7,918 nucleotides of DNA from an uncultured Gemmatimonadota bacterium. Its GTDB lineage: Bacteria; Gemmatimonadota; Gemmatimonadetes; Gemmatimonadales; GWC2-71-9. This document shows positions 1 through 5,951 of this stretch, piece by piece. The stretch is taken from NCBI GenBank assembly GCA_946479825.1, contig CAMLHU010000097.1, positions 1-7,918 of the forward strand. Direction: 5' to 3'. The stretch's first letter is position 1, and every line of letters begins with the position of its first letter. The notes under the pieces are model-generated. The model was not told where the DNA came from and did not search any database. It was given only the letters and a program-made list of their open reading frames with translations. The position numbers and the translations under genes were made by a program.

Positions 1-1
1 C

Positions 2-1051
2 GGTGGTGCTGTGCCGGAAGAACGCGGCCGTCACTTCGGCTTCCCGATCGCGGGCCGTGACCGCCTCGATCCGGAACCCGGTGCGACCCTTCTTCATCTG
101 GGTGGGCCAGGACTCGACGTCCAGCGCGCCGGCGGCCGTGAGTGCTTCCCTGAGCGGCTCGAGGTACTCGGGGCTCAGGTCGTCTATGTCGGTCGCGATC
201 ACAACGATCTCGGCCGCTTCCGCGACGGGCTCCGCGATCACCAGCCGCAGCGCATTGGGATACGCGTGCGGGTCGCGGGCGCCAGCGCCCCAGCCGTTGG
301 CGACGGGGCGCCAACGAAGCGGCGGCCGCCCGGTCGCGAGGACCCGCAGCAGCACCGCACCGGTCGGCGTGGTCGCCTCGCCGGTCACCGGCCCGTCAGG
401 TCCGACCTCGAGCCCTTCGGCCAAATTGAGCGTGGCCGGCGCGGGGACGGACATCACGCCGTGGGCCGCGCGTACCCATCCGTTGCCGAGCGCCACGGGG
501 CGGGTGCTGATCGTCCGGACGCCGAGTTGTTCGAACCCTTCGATGCCGCCGACGATGTCCACCAGGGCATCCATCGCCCCGACCTCGTGGAGGTGCACCC
601 GGTCCCACGTGGTCCCGTGGACCCTTCCCTCAGCCTCGCCGAGGAGGCGGAGCGCCGCGACCGCGCGGGACCGGACCCACTCGGAGAGCGGTGCGCGCTC
701 CACGATGGCCACCAGATCGCCGACGTGCCGGTGCGAATGGCCTCCCGTCGAATGCGAGTGCGGGTGGCCGTGTCCTTCGTGGTGATGCGCATCGTGGTCG
801 TGATGATGAGTGTCGACCGGCTCGCTCGGTGCCTCGGTGGCCCCGTCCGCCAGTCGGACCGTCACCTTGACGCAGGCGACACCGCACCGGACCACCCGGC
901 CGACCTCGACCGTAACGCCATCAAGCCCGAGGCGGGCCGGCAATCCGGTCAGCCAGGCCTCGGGCGCCCCGGCGGCCACCAGGGCGCCGAGGAGCATGTC
1001 GCCGCTGATCCCGGCGGCGGGGTCGAGGATGGCGATCCGGCCCGTTTCCAT
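2..1051 (-). CDS. larC: LarC, nickel-pincer cofactor nickel insertion enzyme (3' end cut by window edge)
   Basis: LarC is a CTP-dependent cyclometallase that inserts nickel into pyridinium-3,5-bisthiocarboxylic acid mononucleotide, giving the nickel-pincer nucleotide used by lactate racemase and related LarA enzymes; it is cytoplasmic. I translated 350 codons from the ATG at 1051 with no stop before the left edge; family members are about 400 residues. N-terminal AGISGDMLLGAL (13-24) is the family signature. Further conserved blocks are VHLHEVGAMDALVDIVG (152-168), AAHGVMSVPAPAT (195-207) and TPTGAVLL (228-235). The LarC2 part begins with TDIDDLSPEYL (287-297) and QMKKGRTG (318-325). Both parts are in one frame, unlike the Lactobacillus plantarum gene, which needs a ribosomal frameshift. 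Residues 82-109 are a His-rich linker. The start is preceded by no good Shine-Dalgarno; an in-frame TTG lies five codons upstream. It lies 37 bases after the threonine synthase-like gene. No larA, larB or larE is visible. Confidence 0.93.
   Translation of the reverse strand, partial: METGRIAILDPAAGISGDMLLGALVAAGAPEAWLTGLPARLGLDGVTVEVGRVVRCGVACVKVTVRLADGATEAPSEPVDTHHHDHDAHHHEGHGHPHSHSTGGHSHRHVGDLVAIVERAPLSEWVRSRAVAALRLLGEAEGRVHGTTWDRVHLHEVGAMDALVDIVGGIEGFEQLGVRTISTRPVALGNGWVRAAHGVMSVPAPATLNLAEGLEVGPDGPVTGEATTPTGAVLLRVLATGRPPLRWRPVANGWGAGARDPHAYPNALRLVIAEPVAEAAEIVVIATDIDDLSPEYLEPLREALTAAGALDVESWPTQMKKGRTGFRIEAVTARDREAEVTAAFFRHSTT
725..808 (-). other. His-rich metal-binding linker within LarC
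   Basis: Codons 82-109 of larC encode a segment with 13 histidines in 28 residues, including HHHDHDAHHH and HSHRH. It lies between the N-terminal SGDM block and the helical region before the HEVGAMDA motif. Histidine clusters at this place are common in LarC proteins and are thought to hold nickel; that role here is inference. Confidence 0.8.
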
Positions 1052-1088
1052 ATTGCGAAATATCAACCCGGATCGCCGGTGGGGCAAT

Positions 1089-2246
1089 TCACGCCTGCCG
1101 GTACAGCCACCCCGCCCCGGTATTGCACACGACGACCCGGGCGTCGCGCGCCAGCGTGCCGTCGGCGATCAGCTGGGCAAGCGCCGCGAAGGTTGCGCCG
1201 CCTTCCGGGGAGAGGTCGAGGCCTTCCATCGCCGAGAAGCGTCGCGCGGCCTCCGACAGCGCCTCGTCGGTGACGGCCACGGCCCCGCCGCCGCTCTGCC
1301 GCACGGCTTCGAGGATCAACCGGTCGCCGAGGGGCCCCGGCACCCTGAGTCCGCTCGCCACCGTGGCCGGGTCTGGCCACGGCTCGGCCCTGGCCGCACC
1401 TGCCTGGTAGGCGCGCACGATCGGCGCGCACCCGGCCGACTGGACCGAGAACATCCGCGGGAGCGTTCCGCGGACCCATCCGGCGTCGCGCAGTTCGTTG
1501 AACGCCTTCCACATCCCGATGAGCCCCGTCCCGCCGCCGGTGGGGTAGAGGATCGCGTCGGGAAAGCTCCAGCCGAGCTGCTCGGCGATCTCGAGCCCCA
1601 GCGTCTTCTTGCCCTCGATCCGGTAGGGCTCGCGGAGCGTGGACAGGTCGGTCGCGCCGGTCTCGGCCGCATACTGGCGCGCGGCCTTGCCGCAGTCGCC
1701 GATATGTCCCGGCAGCAGGTGCAGGTCGCCGCCGAACCAGCGGATCTGGGACAGGATCGTGGGCGGCGTGGTCTCCGGCGCGTACACCCTTGCGCTCACG
1801 CCGGCGCGCGCGGCGTAGGCCGAAGCGGCCACGCCGGCATTTCCGGCGGTGGGCAGGACGAATCGCGTCGCGCCGGCCGCGGTGGCCCGCGTGATCGCGG
1901 CGGCGAGTCCGCGCGCCTTGAAGGATCCGGTGGGATTCCCCGCCTCGTCCTTGAGCCAGAGCCGGGGCACGCCAAGCGCCGTGCCTGCGCGTGGCAACGG
2001 AAGGAGCGGTGTCCCCCCTTCCCCGAGCGTCACCGGTGCCTGCGAGGGGGTAAGGGGAAGAAAGGCCCGGTAGCGCCACATCCCGTGGTCGGGGCCGAGG
2101 TCGGCCGGGCGGAGACTGCGCCAATCACGGTGCGGGTAGCGCACCAGCCACGGCTGGCCGCAGCGGCAGACGGTCCGCAGCCCGTCGGCGGTGTCGGTCG
2201 CGCCGCAGGCGGTGCAGTGCAGTTCCCAATCGATGGACGGCGTCAA
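1089..2246 (-). CDS. thrC: Threonine synthase-like PLP enzyme with N-terminal zinc ribbon
   Basis: This is a fold-type II pyridoxal-phosphate enzyme, 385 residues, probably converting O-phosphohomoserine to threonine in the cytoplasm. The N-terminus has a CxxC...CxC zinc-ribbon-like set (C11, C14, C27, C29), as seen in many threonine synthases. LGEGGTPLLPL (74-84) is followed by the PLP lysine in GNPTGSFKARG (103-113, K110). The cofactor-binding asparagine loop is PTAGNAG (132-138). EPYRIEGKKTLGLEIAEQLG (206-225) and the phosphate-binding YPTGGGTG (234-241) follow. The SFKAR form, instead of SFKDR, and AGNAG, instead of TGNT, mark a divergent branch usually annotated as threonine synthase; a related ammonia-lyase or beta-replacement activity cannot be excluded. 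The start is TTG at 2246, three bases after the uvrC stop, supported by an AAGGA Shine-Dalgarno inside the end of uvrC, so the two are probably translationally coupled. Confidence 0.83.
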   Translation of the reverse strand: MTPSIDWELHCTACGATDTADGLRTVCRCGQPWLVRYPHRDWRSLRPADLGPDHGMWRYRAFLPLTPSQAPVTLGEGGTPLLPLPRAGTALGVPRLWLKDEAGNPTGSFKARGLAAAITRATAAGATRFVLPTAGNAGVAASAYAARAGVSARVYAPETTPPTILSQIRWFGGDLHLLPGHIGDCGKAARQYAAETGATDLSTLREPYRIEGKKTLGLEIAEQLGWSFPDAILYPTGGGTGLIGMWKAFNELRDAGWVRGTLPRMFSVQSAGCAPIVRAYQAGAARAEPWPDPATVASGLRVPGPLGDRLILEAVRQSGGGAVAVTDEALSEAARRFSAMEGLDLSPEGGATFAALAQLIADGTLARDARVVVCNTGAGWLYRQA

Positions 2247-2249
2247 GGG

Positions 2250-4067
2250 TCAGTCCTTCCTCAGGTGAGCCAGGATGCGTTCGGCCATTCGAGCGGAGAT
2301 CCCGGGAACGGCCGCCAGTTCGGCGACGGTGGCCGAGCGTACTCCGGCCAGGGAGCCGAAGCGCTCGAGGAGCTGACGGCGTCGGGTCGCGCCCACGCCG
2401 GGGATGGCGAGCAGTTCGGAGGTGATCGTCCGGGCGGTGCGGCGGGTCCGGTTGTACGCCACGCCGAAGCGGTGCGCCTCGTCCCGGGCGCGCTGGAGCA
2501 GGCGGAGCGAGGGGCTCCGGCGCGGGAGGCGGAGCGGTTCCGGTCGGTCGGGGAAGTACACTTCCTCCTCGCGCTTGGCGAGGCTCACCATCGGTACCGC
2601 GTCGAAGCCCGCGGCCTGCGCGGCGGCCTTCGCGGCGCCAAGCTGGCCCTTGCCGCCGTCGATGACGATCAGGTCGGGGATCGGCTTGTGCTCGTCGCGC
2701 CGGCGGGTCAGGTATCGCGACACCACTTCGTGGATCGCCGCGAAGTCGTCCTGCTGCGCCGGTCCCTTGATCCGGAACTTCCGGTACTCGGCCTTCCTGG
2801 GGCGCCCGGCCTCGAACCAGACCAGCGAGCCCACCGTGTCCCTGCCCTGGTTGGTCGAGATGTCCACGCAGATGAGGCTTCGCGGCACGACGCTCATGCC
2901 CAGGTCGCGGCCGAGGGCGTAGACCGGGTCTTCGGCCCGCTCTTCGGTCTCGAAGCTCTCGATGCGGAGACTCTCGAGGAGGTGGCGGGCGTTCGCCTCG
3001 GCGAGCTCCAGCCAGCGCGCCGCAGTCCCCCGCTGCGGGACGCTCCAGTGCGATCCCGGGAGCAGCTGCCCCAGTTCCGTCGCGTCCGCGGGCTCGAACG
3101 GCAGGATGACCCGGTCGGCCCGGCCCTCGGCCAGGCGGTAGTACTGCAGCAGGTACGCGCCCAGGATGACCGGGTCGGGCTCGCCCTCGACGTTCTCGAG
3201 AAAGCGGTGGTCACGGGCGACGACCCGGCCGTCGCGGATCCGGAAGTGGGTGAGCACCGCGTCGTCGCCGTCGCGCGCGTACCCGATCGCGTCGGCGTCC
3301 CCCGCCCCGACCAGCTCCGACGTCACCGGCTGCTCCACCTGCTCGAGCCAGCGGAGCGTATCGCGCAGCTCGCGGGCGCGCTCGAAATCCTCCCGGGCGC
3401 TGGCGTCGAGCATCAGCGCCCGGACCCGCCCGCGGACGTCGGCGGTCTCGCCGTCGAGGAGGGCCACGACCTCGCCGATCATCGCGCGGTAGTCGGCCTC
3501 CGACTGCCAGCCCACGCAAGGAGCCCGGCACCGGCCGATGTGGTAGTCGAGGCACGGGCGTTCCCGCCGCTCGCGGGGGAGATCGTCGTGGCAGGAGCGG
3601 ACGGTGAAGATGCGGCGGATGAGCGCCAGCGTGCGCCGCATCAGGGCGACGTCGGTATACGGGCCGTAGTACCGCGCGCCGGGAAGGTCGCGCCGGCGGG
3701 TGACCAGGACGCGGGGGAATGGCTCCTTCACCGTGACGGCGATCGAGGGATAGCTCTTGTCGTCCTTGAGCCGGACGTTGAAGCGCGGCTGGTATTCCTT
3801 GATGAGGTTGTTCTCGAGGAGGAGCGACTCCGCCTCGTTCGGGGTCACGATCGTCTCGAGGTCGGCGATGGCCCGGACGAGCATTCGGTGCTTGGGCGGC
3901 GCGTCGGGGTCCGGCGAGGCGAGGTAGCTGCGGACGCGGCTTCGGAGCCGTCGGGCCTTGCCGACGTAGATCACCGCTCCCGCCGCGTCCTTCCACAGGT
4001 ACACGCCGGGGCCGTCGGGGAGGGTGTCGAGCTTGCGCTGGAGCGCGTCGGAGACCGGGACCGTCAC
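2250..4067 (-). CDS. uvrC: UvrABC system protein C (excinuclease subunit)
   Basis: UvrC makes the two incisions around a DNA lesion handed over by UvrA-UvrB in nucleotide excision repair. The 605-residue length is normal and all domains are present in order. The GIY-YIG nuclease runs from about 13 to 100 (PGVYLWKD at 20-27, VIYVGKARRLRSRV at 32-45, acidic residue within NEAESLLLENN at 77-87) and makes the 3' incision. Four cysteines follow (159, 172, 180, 184), matching the reported iron-sulfur ligands. A UVR domain near 212-245 contacts UvrB. The RNase H-like nuclease for the 5' incision carries D402, D470 in IDGGKGQL and H532 in RDEAHRF. Tandem helix-hairpin-helix motifs close the protein (IPGVGATRRRQL near 555-566, VPGISARMAE near 587-596). 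The usual DISH motif reads DIST (T405). The start is GTG at 4067; an in-frame TAG four codons upstream rules out a longer form. It begins 19 bases after murJ ends. Confidence 0.98.
   Translation of the reverse strand: MTVPVSDALQRKLDTLPDGPGVYLWKDAAGAVIYVGKARRLRSRVRSYLASPDPDAPPKHRMLVRAIADLETIVTPNEAESLLLENNLIKEYQPRFNVRLKDDKSYPSIAVTVKEPFPRVLVTRRRDLPGARYYGPYTDVALMRRTLALIRRIFTVRSCHDDLPRERRERPCLDYHIGRCRAPCVGWQSEADYRAMIGEVVALLDGETADVRGRVRALMLDASAREDFERARELRDTLRWLEQVEQPVTSELVGAGDADAIGYARDGDDAVLTHFRIRDGRVVARDHRFLENVEGEPDPVILGAYLLQYYRLAEGRADRVILPFEPADATELGQLLPGSHWSVPQRGTAARWLELAEANARHLLESLRIESFETEERAEDPVYALGRDLGMSVVPRSLICVDISTNQGRDTVGSLVWFEAGRPRKAEYRKFRIKGPAQQDDFAAIHEVVSRYLTRRRDEHKPIPDLIVIDGGKGQLGAAKAAAQAAGFDAVPMVSLAKREEEVYFPDRPEPLRLPRRSPSLRLLQRARDEAHRFGVAYNRTRRTARTITSELLAIPGVGATRRRQLLERFGSLAGVRSATVAELAAVPGISARMAERILAHLRKD
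2254..2260 (-). promoter_or_regulatory. Shine-Dalgarno for the thrC-like gene
   Basis: On the minus strand this reads GGAAGGA, seven bases before the TTG at 2246 and embedded in the last codons of uvrC. It is the clearest ribosome binding site in the window and decides the TTG start. Confidence 0.75.
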
Positions 4068-4071
4068 CTCC
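4064..4071 (-). promoter_or_regulatory. Shine-Dalgarno-like GGAGGTGA overlapping the uvrC start
   Basis: The minus strand reads GGAGGTGA here, a strong match to the 16S rRNA 3' end, but the uvrC GTG start (4067-4065) sits inside it, too close for normal use. No ATG, GTG or TTG lies in frame at normal spacing downstream. A weaker TAGG lies about ten bases upstream of the GTG. Confidence 0.4.
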
Positions 4072-4086
4072 GAAACCTAGCGCCGG

Positions 4087-5661
4087 TCAGCGGCCGAGGC
4101 GACGCAGCCGAGCGAGGACCGAGCCCGCCTGGGGGATGCGAAGACTCCGCGCCGCGAGCAGGTATATCGCGCCGAACGCGGGCAGGACGACGGCCCCGCG
4201 GAGGGCGCCGTGCAGGGCCGGCCAGGCCGTCATCACGGCCCAGGCGCCAGCCGCGCCGAGCGCGGCGGAAAGCCAGAGCCGGCCGAGCTCCGGGAGGTGG
4301 AGGCCGGTGCGTCCGATCCGCCGGCCAAGGGCGCGCTGCAGCAGGAGGAATTCGATCCACCCCGCGATCCCCGCCGAGAGCGTGAGCCCCGCCGCGCCCC
4401 AGCGCCCGTCGATGCCGAGGGCGGTGCGGAGCGGGAACGCGAAGAGGTAGCCGAGGGCGGTCACGAGCGCGACCCGGACGATCCCGAAGCGGAGGGGGGT
4501 CCGGGTGTCGCGGAGGGAATAGAACGCGGAGGAGTAGAGCCGGGCCTGGGTGGTGGCGAGGAGGCCGATGGCGGACCCGGCAAGGATCGCCCAGACCGTC
4601 AGGCTGTCCTGGGCGGTGAAGCGGCCGGACTGGAACAGGGTCCCGGCGATCACGTGCCCGAGGGCCAGGAAGGCCATCGCCGAGGGGACGACGAAGAACG
4701 CGATCTGGCGGAGGCCCGCCTCGAGGCGCCCGCGGAGCTCCGCGGCCACGCTGTCCGCGTCGCCGACCGCGCTCGACATCGCCGGGAGCTCGGCGGCGGA
4801 GATGGACATCCCGAAGAGGCTGACCGGCATCAGGTACAGCGTCTGGGCGTAGAGCAGGTGCGCCACGGCGCCGGTGGGGAGCGGGCTCGCGAGGATGAAA
4901 TCCACGTAGCCGCTGATCTGGATCACGCCCCGGCTCACGAACGCGGGCCAGAAGTTGCGGATGACCTCCCGCACGTGGGCGGAGGTCCGGTCGAGCGTGA
5001 AGCGCAGCTGGCCGGAGAGCCGGGCCACCCGCGGAAGCTGGACGAGGAGCTGCAGCGCGCTGCCGACGACCGATCCCCACGCCGCCCACACGGTCAGGTC
5101 GGCCTGGGTGGACCGGCCCCCGAAGCCGAAGAGCGCCACGATGATGGCGAGGTTCCACAGCACCGGCGCGGCGTACGACAGGAAGAACCGCCGGTGGCTG
5201 TTGAGGATGCCGAGGCACCACGCCGAGAGGACGAGGAGGCCGGTCCCCGGGAAGACGATCCGGACCAGCCGGATGGTGAGCTCGCGCTTTTCGCCGGTGA
5301 AGCCCGGGACGACGAGGTCGATGAAATACGGCGTCGCGACGACGCCGACGAGGACGATGATCGAGACGCCGACGGCGAGCAGGCCGCCGATGGCCCCGGC
5401 CACGCGGTCGGCCTCGTCGCGCTCGTCGCGGGCGAGCAGCCCGGCGTACACCGGGATGAACGACGCCGAGAGGGCGCCTTCGCCGAAGAGGTTCTGGAGG
5501 AAGTTGGGGATCTTGAACGCCGCCTGCCACGCGTCGGCGGCGGCATCGGCGCCCAGGAAGTGGGCCACCGTCCAGGTCCGGACGAGCCCCATCAGCCGGC
5601 TCGCGAAGATGCCGAGCGCGACGAGGACCGCGCCGCGGCGGATGGCGCGGTCGCGGCTCAG
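4087..5661 (-). CDS. murJ: MurJ/MviN-family lipid II flippase, probable CTG start
   Basis: MurJ is an inner-membrane transporter of the MOP superfamily that flips lipid II outward for peptidoglycan synthesis. The product is about 524 residues with hydrophobic segments along its whole length, consistent with the 14-helix MurJ fold. ASRLMGLVRTW (20-30), GADAAADAW (37-45), KIPNFLQNLFGEGALSASF (50-68) and FIPVYAGLL (68-76) match the conserved first two helices; R22, R28 and D43 align with R18, R24 and D39 of E. coli MurJ. By eye, the positions of essential E. coli R52 and R270 are Q56 and T274. The first canonical start (ATG, 5592) is residue 24 and would remove most of helix 1, including R22. 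Upstream in frame there is no ATG, GTG or TTG as far as I traced (about 35 codons), so I placed the start at CTG 5661, which overlaps the stop of the small upstream gene as CTGA. ATC at residue 7 is another candidate. UvrC follows 19 bases downstream. Confidence 0.92.
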   Translation of the reverse strand: MSRDRAIRRGAVLVALGIFASRLMGLVRTWTVAHFLGADAAADAWQAAFKIPNFLQNLFGEGALSASFIPVYAGLLARDERDEADRVAGAIGGLLAVGVSIIVLVGVVATPYFIDLVVPGFTGEKRELTIRLVRIVFPGTGLLVLSAWCLGILNSHRRFFLSYAAPVLWNLAIIVALFGFGGRSTQADLTVWAAWGSVVGSALQLLVQLPRVARLSGQLRFTLDRTSAHVREVIRNFWPAFVSRGVIQISGYVDFILASPLPTGAVAHLLYAQTLYLMPVSLFGMSISAAELPAMSSAVGDADSVAAELRGRLEAGLRQIAFFVVPSAMAFLALGHVIAGTLFQSGRFTAQDSLTVWAILAGSAIGLLATTQARLYSSAFYSLRDTRTPLRFGIVRVALVTALGYLFAFPLRTALGIDGRWGAAGLTLSAGIAGWIEFLLLQRALGRRIGRTGLHLPELGRLWLSAALGAAGAWAVMTAWPALHGALRGAVVLPAFGAIYLLAARSLRIPQAGSVLARLRRLGR

Positions 5662-5942
5662 GAGGCGGGCCCCGGCGGGAGGGTCGGACGCCTGGGGGCG
5701 TCCTCGAGCAGCCGCTGGAGGAACTGGTTCTCGTCCTTGAGCTGCTCCACCGCCCCGTGCAGGTCGTCGATCTCGCCTTCGAGGAGCTCCACCTTCTTCG
5801 CGAGCTCGGCCAGCCGCACGTCGGGTTGCTCGGGGCCGCCCACCCGGCGCGCCAGCGCCCGCCCGATCGGCGAGTCGATGAGGATCGCGAGGGTCGGGAT
5901 GATGAGCAGGGCGAGGATGACCAGCCCGATGACGGCGTTCAT
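5658..5942 (-). CDS. Small single-pass membrane protein with leucine-zipper coiled coil, function unknown
   Basis: This 94-residue protein is not assignable to a named family. It has one N-terminal membrane segment (about 4-22, VIGLVILALLIIPTLAILI), then a short arginine-bearing stretch (R28, R32, R33) that predicts the C-terminus in the cytoplasm. A heptad repeat follows, with hydrophobic residues at 44, 47, 51, 54, 58, 61, 65, 68, 75 and 79 and an Asn at 72. A proline-rich tail (83-92) ends it. The membrane-segment-plus-coiled-coil layout resembles PspB of the phage-shock response, and more distantly FtsB/DivIC-type division proteins, but the latter have the coil outside the membrane; I see no specific sequence match to either. 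The gene starts at ATG 5942, nine bases after bshC, without a visible Shine-Dalgarno, and its stop overlaps the presumed murJ start. The regular heptads and the tight fit between two real genes argue that it is coding. Confidence 0.78.
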   Translation of the reverse strand: MNAVIGLVILALLIIPTLAILIDSPIGRALARRVGGPEQPDVRLAELAKKVELLEGEIDDLHGAVEQLKDENQFLQRLLEDAPRRPTLPPGPAS

Positions 5943-5951
5943 GGCGGGAGT

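Noticed and set aside
454..792. Minus-strand frames inside larC (also 396-608 and 630-887)
   Set aside because: They are out of frame with the LarC reading and have Arg/Ser-rich compositions with no motif.
1055..1088. Possible Rho-independent terminator between thrC and larC
   Set aside because: The hairpin stem is only about five pairs with a bulge and no run of T follows it in the direction of transcription.
11..1273. Plus-strand open frame of 420 codons over larC
   Set aside because: The minus-strand frame here is unambiguous LarC; the plus-strand product resembles no family.
810..4385. Very long plus-strand open frame (1191 codons)
   Set aside because: It lies antisense to larC, thrC and uvrC, spans several unrelated genes and has Arg/Gly/Pro/Ala-rich low-information sequence; such frames arise from high GC at third codon positions.
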